A stretch of DNA of 6,376 nt. Source: an uncultured Alphaproteobacteria bacterium (GTDB lineage: Bacteria > Pseudomonadota > Alphaproteobacteria > Puniceispirillales > Puniceispirillaceae). The position numbers were made by a program, and so were the translations under genes. Location: the NCBI GenBank assembly GCA_913064995.1, contig CAJYBL010000091.1:1-6376 (forward strand), written 5' to 3'. Of this stretch, positions 1 to 6,174 are shown piece after piece (the stretch's first letter is position 1; each line of letters starts with the position of its first letter). Under the pieces are notes generated by a model that did no database searches, was not told where the DNA came from, and was given only the letters and a program-made list of their open reading frames with translations.

Positions 1-752
1 GATGTGAATTTATCAACAAAGGGCTGTAAATCGGCGTCATAATCAATTTCTGCAAGCAGATCGGCTTTTAACCAGTCTTTGTGGAAATAAACGCCGCTTT
101 CGCCGGTTTCGGCCAGAATGATGAATTCATGGCTCATATCGCCGCCAATTGGGCCAGTGTCGGCTTCCATCGGAATCGCCGTCAGTCCCATCCGCGCAAA
201 GGTTTTCAGATAGGAAACAAACATTTTGTTATAGGCTGTGCGTGCGCCATCAGCATCAAGATCAAAAGAGTAAGCATCTTTCATCAAGAATTCACGGCCA
301 CGCATAATGCCAAAACGCGGCCGAACCTCATCGCGGAATTTCCACTGGATATGATACAGATTCAGCGGCAGCGCCTTATAGCTTCGGACATGCGTCCGAA
401 AAATATCGGTGACCTGTTCTTCATTGGTTGGCCCATAGAGCATATCGCGATCATGCCGGTCTTTGACGCGAAGCATTTCCGCGCCATAATCGTCATAACG
501 CCCTGATTCCTGCCAGATTTCGGCTGGTTGCAAAGTTGGCATCAAAATTTCCAATGCGCCGGAGCGATCCTGTTCTTCGCGAACGATCGTGGCAATCTTG
601 TCAAGAACGCGCTTGCCAAGTGGCAACCATGAATAGATGCCAGCACTCGATTGCTGAATCATCCCCGCGCGAAGCATCAGGCGATGCGAGGCAATCTGTG
701 CCTCTTTCGGGGTTTCTTTTAGAACCGGCAAAAAATACTGACTTAAACGCAT
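1..752 (-). CDS. proS: Prolyl-tRNA synthetase, N-terminal part (cut by left window edge)
   Basis: Charges tRNA-Pro with proline in the cytosol (class II aminoacyl-tRNA synthetase). Reverse-strand translation is open from the ATG at 752-750 to the window edge, giving 250 residues beginning MRLSQYFLPVLKE. Visible class II features are the motif 1 region around IYSWLPLGKRVLDK (residues about 39-52), the TxE loop in GPTNEE (T109, E111) and motif 2, FRDEVRPRFG (139-148) followed by GREFLMKDAYSF (152-163). The stretch ADTGPIGGDMSHEFIILAETGE runs on without the large editing insertion that the E. coli-type enzyme carries at about this point; that fits the short alphaproteobacterial form of roughly 440 residues. 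The catalytic C-terminal half with motif 3 and the anticodon-binding domain lie outside the window. A ribosome binding site (AAAGGAAA on the minus strand, 757-764) supports the start. No frameshift seen. The hydrolase gene lies 101 bases upstream on the same strand. Confidence 0.97.
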   Translation of the reverse strand, partial: MRLSQYFLPVLKETPKEAQIASHRLMLRAGMIQQSSAGIYSWLPLGKRVLDKIATIVREEQDRSGALEILMPTLQPAEIWQESGRYDDYGAEMLRVKDRHDRDMLYGPTNEEQVTDIFRTHVRSYKALPLNLYHIQWKFRDEVRPRFGIMRGREFLMKDAYSFDLDADGARTAYNKMFVSYLKTFARMGLTAIPMEADTGPIGGDMSHEFIILAETGESGVYFHKDWLKADLLAEIDYDADLQPFVDKFT

Positions 753-756
753 CGGG

Positions 757-764
757 TTTCCTTT
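757..764 (-). promoter_or_regulatory. Ribosome binding site of proS
   Basis: On the minus strand this reads AAAGGAAA, a few bases before the ATG at 752. It fixes the proS start at the conserved MRLSQYF N-terminus. Confidence 0.6.
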
Positions 765-790
765 AATGAAGATGGCACAATCACATTTAA

Positions 791-806
791 CGGTTTGGCC
801 TAACCG
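791..806. repeat. Short inverted repeat in the proS leader
   Basis: CGGTT (791-795) and AACCG (802-806) form a 5-base-pair stem around a 6-base loop. There is no following T-run on the minus strand, so it is not a convincing intrinsic terminator of the upstream hydrolase gene. It overlaps the end of the possible -10 box of proS. It may be chance. Confidence 0.25.
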
Positions 807-835
807 ATATCCTGATGATGACATAGACGGGTCAA
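806..835 (-). promoter_or_regulatory. Possible sigma-70-type promoter for proS
   Basis: Read on the minus strand, 835-830 is TTGACC (five of six matches to the TTGACA -35 box). An 18-base spacer leads to GATATC at 811-806, a poor -10 box (three of six). It sits in the 101-base gap between the hydrolase stop and the proS start, where an independent proS promoter would be expected. Only the -35 element is convincing; alphaproteobacterial -10 boxes are often degenerate. Confidence 0.25.
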
Positions 836-853
836 GCTAGGATGAGAATATCT

Positions 854-1915
854 TTAACACAAGGGCGGCAAGCCGTCTTCGTCAAAAAGCACATCCAATA
901 AAGCCTTATCAACAAGCGCAAGGCTGTTTGGCGACCATTTTGGCGCATTATCCCGGTCAACCAGAACCGCACGAACACCTTCAATATAATCAGCACGCCG
1001 AATCATGCGCATCGCAAGATGGTAATCAAGTGTCAGCGCCGCGCCAATATCGGTGATGCCATCGGCCATTTGCAATAAACGCCAAAACAGCTTGATCGAG
1101 ACCGGACAACGCGTGGCAAAGGCCGTCACAACATGGCTAACCAATTTATCATTTGGCCGCATGCGCGCCAGATCTTCGGCGCGTTCCTGCATCTGCTCAG
1201 GGGTCACATCCCCCCCAAAAATACGGTCAATCACGGGCATATGATGGTTTAGGGCTGGTACCCCTGGATCCATTTTAAAATCAGCAATAACCCGATCAAT
1301 TTCAGATGCGGTGCAATCAAGGAGTGATTGTTTCAATTCTGCCATCTGTTCAGAGGAAACCATTGATGTGGCAAGGCCAAGCATCATGCAATCAGCACCA
1401 TGAATGATATATCCGGTCATGCCAAGCAATCGGGCAACTGGCGAAGGACACCGGCCGAGAAACAGGCTTGCCCCCACATCAGGAAACAGGCCAATGCTGG
1501 TTTCCGGCATCGCAAAGCGTGTCATCTCACTCATAATGATGTGGGTGCAATGTTCGGCAAGACCAGCACCGCCACCCATAACAACACCATCGCAAAGCGC
1601 GATAATCGGCTTGCCAAACTCAGCAATGGCCAGATCAACCAGATATTCACCCCGAAAAAAGGCATCTGCCTCGTCAAAACCGCTGGCGATAATGGTTTCA
1701 CGAGCCTGCCTGATGTCACCACCAGCGCAAAAAGCACGTGGCGCGCTGCTGGTAATCACGACATGGCTAATAGCTGGATCATAACGCCAGCATAGAAGGG
1801 TCTGCCGTAAATCAGTGACCATCTCGACTGTCAGCGCATTCAACGCCTTTGGCCGATCAAGCGTAACAAGACCGGCACGATTAATAACGTCGAAATGAAT
1901 ATACGCCTGTGGCAT
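854..1915 (-). CDS. 3-hydroxyisobutyryl-CoA hydrolase / enoyl-CoA hydratase-isomerase family protein
   Basis: Crotonase-fold enzyme of 353 residues, the length of 3-hydroxyisobutyryl-CoA hydrolases, which release 3-hydroxyisobutyrate from its CoA ester in valine catabolism; cytosolic. Seen: LVTLDRPKALNALT (residues 16-29), oxyanion-hole segment AFCAGGDIR (61-69), MGGGAGL (113-119), the signature FAMPETSIGLFPDVG (134-148) with candidate catalytic E138 and D146, PVSIK (271-275; usually PTSLK) and the C-terminal EGVRAVLVDRD (312-322) with PKW (325-327) that separates hydrolases from ordinary enoyl-CoA hydratases. The E and D are eight residues apart, as in the human enzyme. GLAEHC (118-123) has Cys where Gly is more usual. 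Start ATG at 1915 is preceded by GGGAAG (minus strand, about 1925-1930). Divergent from hemB. No other valine-pathway gene is in view, so substrate is inferred from family; a broader acyl-CoA hydrolase role is possible. Confidence 0.9.
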   Translation of the reverse strand: MPQAYIHFDVINRAGLVTLDRPKALNALTVEMVTDLRQTLLCWRYDPAISHVVITSSAPRAFCAGGDIRQARETIIASGFDEADAFFRGEYLVDLAIAEFGKPIIALCDGVVMGGGAGLAEHCTHIIMSEMTRFAMPETSIGLFPDVGASLFLGRCPSPVARLLGMTGYIIHGADCMMLGLATSMVSSEQMAELKQSLLDCTASEIDRVIADFKMDPGVPALNHHMPVIDRIFGGDVTPEQMQERAEDLARMRPNDKLVSHVVTAFATRCPVSIKLFWRLLQMADGITDIGAALTLDYHLAMRMIRRADYIEGVRAVLVDRDNAPKWSPNSLALVDKALLDVLFDEDGLPPLC

Positions 1916-1969
1916 TGCAGAAATCTTCCCAGATCGTTATGAATAGTTGGAATTTCAGATCAATTACGG

Positions 1970-1996
1970 ATTAAACAGCCCATGAGCCGAGGTCAA
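1970..1996 (-). promoter_or_regulatory. Possible promoter of the hydrolase gene, overlapping the hemB start
   Basis: On the minus strand, TTGACC (1996-1991) is followed after a short 15-base spacer by TTTAAT (1975-1970), each five of six to consensus. The spacing is shorter than the usual 16-18 bases, so this is tentative. If used, it places the promoter across the hemB start codon (1982-1984) and gives a leader of roughly 45-50 bases before the hydrolase ATG. Confidence 0.25.
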
Positions 1997-2977
1997 TACC
2001 CTTCCACAAGGATGCGGCGCAACCGGATGACTGCATTTTCGCGTCGTCTTGTTGCCGAAACCCGCCTTGATACCGCCGATCTTATCTGGCCTCTTTTTGT
2101 GATTGAGGGACAGAACATGGTCGAGCCAATTGATGCCATGCCCGGTGTTTTCCGCTATTCGATTGATCAGCTTTTGCAACAGGCGGCCAAAGCGGTTGAA
2201 TTAACAATTCCCGCAATAGCCATTTTCCCGTCAATCGACGCAGCATTGAAAGATGAGTCCGGCAGCCTTGCCCGCGATGGTGACAATCTTGTGTGCCGTG
2301 CGGTCAGCGCTGTCAAAGCCGCCTTTCCCGATCTTGGCATTATCTGTGATGTTGCGCTTGATCCCTTTACCTCGCATGGCCACGACGGTTTGCTGGATGG
2401 GGACGAAATTTTAAATGACGAAACCATTGCGGTTCTTTGTGAACAGGCAGTGCATCAGGCCAATGCCGGATGCGATATCATCGCCCCTTCAGATATGATG
2501 GATGGCCGCGTTGGCCAAATTCGCGCTGCGCTTGATGCTGCTGGGCATCACAATGCACAAATCATGGCCTACGCCGCGAAATATGCTTCTGGATTTTACG
2601 GGCCGTTCCGCGATGCGGTGCGGGCTGGTGCATCGCTTGGCAAGGCTGGCAAATCAACCTATCAAATGGATCCGGCCAATAGCGATGAAGCGATGCATGA
2701 AATCGCGCTTGACCTTGCTGAAGGCGCCGACATGGTCATTGTCAAACCGGGAATGCCTTATTTAGACATTCTGGCGCGTGCCAAGGCCGAATTTGGCGTG
2801 CCATGCATTGCCTATCAGGTATCCGGCGAATATTCGATGCTATGCGCGTCATTCGAAAAGGGCTGGCTTGACCGTGAACGCACCATTCTTGAAGTCATGA
2901 CCTGTTTCAAACGCGCTGGTGCCGATGCTGTTTTGACCTATTTTGCGCCTGAAATTGCAAAAATGATTCGGTGCTAG
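1982..2977 (+). CDS. hemB: Delta-aminolevulinic acid dehydratase (porphobilinogen synthase)
   Basis: Condenses two 5-aminolevulinate molecules into porphobilinogen, the second common step of haem, chlorophyll and cobalamin synthesis; cytosolic TIM barrel, normally an octamer. Full length at 331 residues. Seen: TRMRRNRMTAFSRRLVAET near the N-terminus (9-27), metal-site loop DVALDPFTSHGHDG (123-136), first Schiff-base lysine in AAKYASGFYGPFRD (K200), STYQMDPANSDEA (225-237), second Schiff-base lysine in MVIVKPGMPYLD (K255) and YQVSGEYSML (278-287). The three zinc cysteines of the E. coli type are replaced by A125, D127 and D135, the aspartate-type site expected to use magnesium, as in Bradyrhizobium and relatives. 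The start at 1982 keeps the conserved TRMRRNR segment; its ribosome binding site is weak. An alternative ATG at 2012 would remove conserved residues. Divergent from the hydrolase gene, 66 bases away. Confidence 0.97.
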   Translation: MSRGQYPSTRMRRNRMTAFSRRLVAETRLDTADLIWPLFVIEGQNMVEPIDAMPGVFRYSIDQLLQQAAKAVELTIPAIAIFPSIDAALKDESGSLARDGDNLVCRAVSAVKAAFPDLGIICDVALDPFTSHGHDGLLDGDEILNDETIAVLCEQAVHQANAGCDIIAPSDMMDGRVGQIRAALDAAGHHNAQIMAYAAKYASGFYGPFRDAVRAGASLGKAGKSTYQMDPANSDEAMHEIALDLAEGADMVIVKPGMPYLDILARAKAEFGVPCIAYQVSGEYSMLCASFEKGWLDRERTILEVMTCFKRAGADAVLTYFAPEIAKMIRC

Positions 2978-3057
2978 TTGCGCTCGATCCCCCCATCAGA
3001 ACCCAGTGTCGGCGCAGACCAGGGCAACGCTTGTTTAAAATCGGTCTTTGTAAGGCC

Positions 3058-3093
3058 ATTGCCGCCGCACCTATCCAGATAGATAACGGCAAT
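3058..3093. repeat. Inverted repeat upstream of ilvA
   Basis: ATTGCCG (3058-3064) and CGGCAAT (3087-3093) are perfect 7-base inverted arms separated by 22 bases. The long spacer fits a dyad protein-binding site better than a hairpin, but no regulator is recognised. Confidence 0.35.
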
Positions 3094-3096
3094 CAT

Positions 3097-3109
3097 CCAG
3101 TTTTACTGG
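3097..3109. promoter_or_regulatory. Palindrome abutting a TATAAA box, possible operator
   Basis: CCAGT TTT ACTGG is a perfect 5-base inverted repeat with a 3-base centre. TATAAA (3110-3115) follows directly. If that hexamer is a -10 box, the palindrome would lie between -35 and -10, a usual place for a repressor site. No good -35 box is found at 17 bases, so promoter and operator are inference. Confidence 0.3.
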
Positions 3110-3212
3110 TATAAATACGCAAATGAAGGTCATAATGTTGGCAGTTCATAAAGATGGCAGTGATCAATCTCACAATGCGACTCAATGCATAACGAGAAAA
3201 TGAACGCCATGA

Positions 3213-3218
3213 GGGAGA
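3213..3218 (+). promoter_or_regulatory. Ribosome binding site of ilvA
   Basis: GGGAGA, 7 bases before the ATG at 3226, within GAGGGAGA. It supports this start over later ATGs. Confidence 0.65.
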
Positions 3219-3225
3219 TTACATT

Positions 3226-4443
3226 ATGGCGGTAACAGCTGATCAAATCAGAGACACAGCCATCCGGCTAGACGGACAAATCATCCGCACACCAATTCTT
3301 GAAGCGCCGATGTTATCGCGCAATTTAGGCTGCGACCTGTTCTTGAAGCTGGAATGTTTGCAACACACATCATCTTTCAAGGCGCGTGGTGCGCTGAATG
3401 CAATGCTTGGATTGAACGATCAGCAGCGCCAGCTTGGCGTCATTGCCATGTCGGCAGGCAATCATGCCCAAGCCGTGGCCTATCACGCCGAACATATGGG
3501 CATTCCGGCAACCATTGTCATGCCAGCACAAACCCCCTTTGCCAAAGTGGCACGCACCCGCGCCTTTGGTGCAAAAGTTGTTCTTGAGGGGCGCAACCTC
3601 AATGAATGCGAGGGCACGGTGAATGCGCTTATTCAGGAGCATGGCCTGACCCTGATTCATCCCTATGACAATGAATTGGTGATGATGGGGCAAGGCACGG
3701 CTGGTCTAGAAATGCTGAATGACCAGCCCAATCTTGATATTCTTGTTGTGCCAATTGGCGGCGGTGGCCTGATGGGCGGTATTGCCACAATCGCACGCGA
3801 TATGCGCCCCAATATTAAGATTTATGGTGTGCAAACCGAACTTTACCCAAGCATGAAACTGGCAGTCGAAGGCAAGGAAATCACCTGTGGTGGCGAAACC
3901 CTGGCCGAAGGCATTGCGGTGAAAAAACCTGGTGGTGTTACGCTTCCGATTGTTGATGCATTGGTTGACAAAATTCTACTGGTCAATGAACGCGAACTTG
4001 AATGGGCTGTTGGTGCCTTGATCGAACAGCAGCGTGTCGTGTCTGAAGGTGCCGGTGCTGCGGGCATTGCCGCCATTCATGCAAATCCGACTCTATTTGC
4101 CGGTAAAAAGGTTGGCGTGGTGATTTGCGGCGGCAATATTGATCCGCGCTTACTGGCGTCGATCTTGAATCGCAACATGGCCGTCGATGGTCGGATTGCG
4201 CGGTTGCGTATCGATATTTCCGATGAACCGGGGATGTTGGCGGCGATTTCAACAACGATTGGCAAATGTGGCGGCAATATTGTCGAAATCTATCATCAGC
4301 GTCTTTTCTATGACGTACCGGCCAAACTGGCCAAGATTGATGCGGTAATCGAAACGCGGGGACCAGATCATGTTGACGAAATTATCGCGGCGCTTCGGGC
4401 TGCGCATTTTCAGGTTCGCCAGCTCGACGATAGCGCCAGTTAG
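3226..4443 (+). CDS. ilvA: Threonine ammonia-lyase (threonine dehydratase), single-ACT form
   Basis: Deaminates threonine to 2-oxobutanoate and ammonia, the entry step to isoleucine; fold-type II PLP enzyme of the cytosol. At 405 residues it is the medium-length form: a catalytic domain (about 1-320) plus one ACT domain (about 326-402), against roughly 330 residues for TdcB without ACT and about 514 for the E. coli biosynthetic enzyme with a longer regulatory end. Seen: PLP lysine K52 in SSFKARGA (49-56), SAGNHAQAVA (76-85), the phosphate-binding run GGGGLMGG (178-185), SEGAGAAG (273-280) and CGGN (301-304). The ACT domain starts RLRIDISDEPGMLAAIS and contains GGNIVEIYHQR (349-359). An ACT domain suggests allosteric control by an amino acid, but which ligand cannot be read from sequence. 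Serine dehydratase activity is a possible alternative or side reaction. The bpt gene follows after 67 bases. Confidence 0.92.
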   Translation: MAVTADQIRDTAIRLDGQIIRTPILEAPMLSRNLGCDLFLKLECLQHTSSFKARGALNAMLGLNDQQRQLGVIAMSAGNHAQAVAYHAEHMGIPATIVMPAQTPFAKVARTRAFGAKVVLEGRNLNECEGTVNALIQEHGLTLIHPYDNELVMMGQGTAGLEMLNDQPNLDILVVPIGGGGLMGGIATIARDMRPNIKIYGVQTELYPSMKLAVEGKEITCGGETLAEGIAVKKPGGVTLPIVDALVDKILLVNERELEWAVGALIEQQRVVSEGAGAAGIAAIHANPTLFAGKKVGVVICGGNIDPRLLASILNRNMAVDGRIARLRIDISDEPGMLAAISTTIGKCGGNIVEIYHQRLFYDVPAKLAKIDAVIETRGPDHVDEIIAALRAAHFQVRQLDDSAS

Positions 4444-4463
4444 GAAAAATTATCTGTTTTGCA

Positions 4464-4469
4464 TATGAT
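4464..4469 (+). promoter_or_regulatory. Possible -10 element before bpt
   Basis: TATGAT matches the TATAAT consensus at five of six positions in the 67-base ilvA-bpt gap and would give a leader of about 35 bases. No recognisable -35 box lies 16-18 bases upstream, so this is weak. Confidence 0.18.
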
Positions 4470-4510
4470 TGATCTTGATTTGAGCTTGGCCTTTTGGGCA
4501 ATCTAAAAAG

Positions 4511-5251
4511 ATGGATCAGGACAAACGGCTTCATCGCAAAATTCCGCTGCCCATGCGCCTTAGCATGCGAAGTGACTGCCCCTATATTGCGGGGCAGACC
4601 GAACAGCGTATTGCTGTTGATATTTCCCTTGATCCACAGTGCCATGATGGGCTTGCCCGTGCCGGATTCCGCCGTGTTGAAAATTGGGTTTATCGACCGG
4701 CCTGCCCGAATTGCAATGCCTGTTTGCCTTGGCGCGTGAATATTGCAGCATTTAAAGCCAGCCGGAACATGACGCGCATTCTCAAGAAAAACAGTGATCT
4801 GACCCGAAGCATCACAAGACCCGATCCAACCAACGCGCATTACCGACTGTTCAAGGCCTATGTCACCAGCCGGCATGATGATGGCCAGATGGCGCGTATG
4901 GATCATGATGATTTTACCAGCATGATTAACAACAGCCCAATCGAGACGGTTCTGGTTAGCCATTATGATGAAGAAGACTGTCTTGTCGGCAGCGTTCTGG
5001 CCGATTTCCAATCTGACGGGTTAAGTGCCGTTTACAGTTTTTTTGATACCAAACAGGCCGAACGATCATTGGGAACCTATATGGTTCTTGATCTTCTGGC
5101 GATTGCCAAAGAATTATCACTTGATTGGCTTTATCTTGGCTATTTTGTGCAGGGAAGCCGCAAAATGGCCTATAAAGAACGCTTCAAGCCTGCCGAAATT
5201 TTTGATGCTGGCATCTGGAAACCCGCCGATGAGGTTACTCGCAACGCATGA
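4511..5251 (+). CDS. bpt: Aspartate/glutamate leucyltransferase (Bpt; formerly annotated arginyl-tRNA transferase, Ate)
   Basis: Transfers leucine from Leu-tRNA to proteins with N-terminal Asp or Glu, making them substrates of the ClpS/ClpAP N-degron route; cytosolic. The 246 residues match the family's usual length. Seen: CPYIAGQTEQR (23-33), the cysteine cluster in YRPACPNCNACLPWRV (61-76; C65, C68, C71), FKASRNMTRILKKNSDL (81-97) and the acetyltransferase-like core YSFFDTKQAERSLGTYMVLD (175-194), then YLGYFVQGSRKMAYKERFKP (208-227). W74 stands where Val is more usual in the CxPVRV segment. The ATG at 4511 gives the expected short N-terminus before CPY; its ribosome binding site is poor (AAAAAG directly upstream), and M15 is an unlikely alternative. 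The DUF1445 gene follows after 29 bases on the same strand. Leucyl rather than arginyl specificity is taken from the bacterial family, not seen directly. Confidence 0.94.
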   Translation: MDQDKRLHRKIPLPMRLSMRSDCPYIAGQTEQRIAVDISLDPQCHDGLARAGFRRVENWVYRPACPNCNACLPWRVNIAAFKASRNMTRILKKNSDLTRSITRPDPTNAHYRLFKAYVTSRHDDGQMARMDHDDFTSMINNSPIETVLVSHYDEEDCLVGSVLADFQSDGLSAVYSFFDTKQAERSLGTYMVLDLLAIAKELSLDWLYLGYFVQGSRKMAYKERFKPAEIFDAGIWKPADEVTRNA

Positions 5252-5269
5252 ATGGCTGCGCCCGCCAAT

Positions 5270-5275
5270 AGGAGA
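5270..5275 (+). promoter_or_regulatory. Ribosome binding site deciding a GTG start
   Basis: AGGAGA, 5 bases before GTG at 5281. It is the strongest ribosome binding site in the window and supports a GTG start for the DUF1445 gene. Confidence 0.75.
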
Positions 5276-5280
5276 CCATT

Positions 5281-6099
5281 GTGGCAACATCTTTTGAACA
5301 ATTGCGCCAAGACGACCAGCTTGCCGTTCGTACCAAAATCCGATCAGGTGCCTATTGCGACCATACATCAGGGCTGGCCAATGGCTTTTTGCAGGCAAAT
5401 CTTGTCATCCTTGAGCAGTCATATGCGCTTGATTTCATGCGGTTTTGCCAGCGCAATCCAAAACCCTGCCCGCTTGTTGGCGTTACCGATACCGGATCGC
5501 CCTATATGCGAACATTAGGCGCCGATATTGATATCAGGTCAGATGTTCCATCCTATCATATTTATCGTCATGGCGTTCTGGATGGCACCGTCGGCGATAT
5601 TAGTGATTTGTGGAATGACCAGATGGTTGGTTTTGCGCTTGGATGCTCATTCACTTTTGAACATGCCTTGATCCGCGCCGGAATTCCGGTTTGGCATATT
5701 GATAATGACCAAACGGTGCCGATGTTCAAAACCAACATCAAAACCATTGAATCCGGTCCGTTTTCAGGGCCAATGGTGGTCAGCATGCGCGCTATCCCGA
5801 TTGATAAGCTGGATATGGTTCGCGCCATTTCGGCCAATTTTCCAATGGCGCATGGCGCACCGGTTCATTGGGGCGATCCTACCAAAATTGGCATTGCCGA
5901 CCTTAACGCGCCCGATTGGGGCGACGCATCGCCGGTTAATGGCGGTGAAATCGCGGTTTTTTGGGCTTGTGGCGTGACACCGCAAGCGGCGATTCTTCAC
6001 GCTAAACCGCCAATATCCATAACGCATAAGCCGGGTCAGATGCTGATTACCGATGTTGCTGAAGATGCCGAAATTCCGATTATAAATCCGGCAGATTAA
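5281..6099 (+). CDS. DUF1445 / D-glutamate cyclase family protein (putative hydro-lyase)
   Basis: Recognised as the DUF1445 family, annotated in bacteria as putative hydro-lyase and related to the domain of mammalian D-glutamate cyclase, which converts D-glutamate to 5-oxo-D-proline. The bacterial substrate is not known to me. At 272 residues it is full length. Conserved blocks, in order: TSGLANGFLQANLVIL (29-44), FCQRNPKPCPLVGVTDTG (55-72), DIRSDVPSYHIYRHG (84-98), GCSFTFEHALIRAGIPVWHI (121-140), VPMFKTNI (146-153), GPMVVSMR (163-170), HGAPVHWGDPTKIGI (191-205), VFWACGVTPQ (227-236) and ITHKPGQMLITD (247-258). These include conserved cysteines C63, C122 and C230. No signal peptide or membrane segment, so cytosolic. 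GTG start with AGGAGA upstream. It follows bpt by 29 bases and is probably co-transcribed. No 5-oxoprolinase gene is in view. It runs convergently into parC. Confidence 0.9.
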   Translation: MATSFEQLRQDDQLAVRTKIRSGAYCDHTSGLANGFLQANLVILEQSYALDFMRFCQRNPKPCPLVGVTDTGSPYMRTLGADIDIRSDVPSYHIYRHGVLDGTVGDISDLWNDQMVGFALGCSFTFEHALIRAGIPVWHIDNDQTVPMFKTNIKTIESGPFSGPMVVSMRAIPIDKLDMVRAISANFPMAHGAPVHWGDPTKIGIADLNAPDWGDASPVNGGEIAVFWACGVTPQAAILHAKPPISITHKPGQMLITDVAEDAEIPIINPAD

Positions 6100-6104
6100 C
6101 CACA

Positions 6105-6129
6105 AAAGACATTGGCATGACCTGTCTTT
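6105..6129. terminator. Weak hairpin between convergent genes
   Basis: AAAGACA (6105-6111) and TGTCTTT (6123-6129) form a 7-base-pair stem with an 11-base loop in the 75-base gap between the DUF1445 stop (6099) and the parC stop (6175). The stem is A/T-rich, but its place and symmetry fit a bidirectional terminator. The T-tract is only the end of the arm itself, so the call is tentative. Confidence 0.35.
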
Positions 6130-6174
6130 GACTAATTTTGGCATCTAATTTCAGATACGTAGCTGAGTTTAGCC

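Larger units (their letters stand above)
2978..3225. other. Non-coding gap between hemB and ilvA
   Basis: 248 bases with no gene I can support. It contains two short inverted repeats, a TATAAA hexamer at 3110-3115 and, next to ilvA, a good ribosome binding site. No GC-rich hairpin followed by a T-run is seen on the plus strand after hemB, so a rho-independent hemB terminator is not evident. A 26-codon ATG frame (3123-3203) lacks a ribosome binding site and is not rich in isoleucine, so it was not called as a leader peptide. Confidence 0.6.

Noticed and set aside
81..506. 141-residue open frame on the plus strand
   Set aside because: It is antisense to proS, whose minus-strand translation matches the family throughout, including TxE and motif 2.
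1400..1795. Two overlapping plus-strand frames of 126-131 residues
   Set aside because: Both are antisense to the conserved core of the hydrolase gene and show no family features.
3043..3057. GGTCT-TTGTA-AGGCC hairpin followed on the minus strand by GATTTT, resembling a minus-strand terminator
   Set aside because: The stem is only 5 pairs with one G-U, and no minus-strand gene is present there to be terminated.
2907..3092. 61-residue minus-strand frame covering the end of hemB and the following gap
   Set aside because: No family similarity, no ribosome binding site recognised, and a third of it is antisense to hemB.
3123..3203. 26-codon frame that could be an attenuator leader peptide for ilvA
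   Set aside because: No ribosome binding site, only two isoleucine codons, no run of regulatory codons, and no terminator/antiterminator pair seen after it.
4382..5011. 209-residue open frame on the minus strand opposite the end of ilvA and most of bpt
   Set aside because: No recognisable domain; it lies antisense to two strongly conserved genes, and its composition is that of a reverse-strand shadow.
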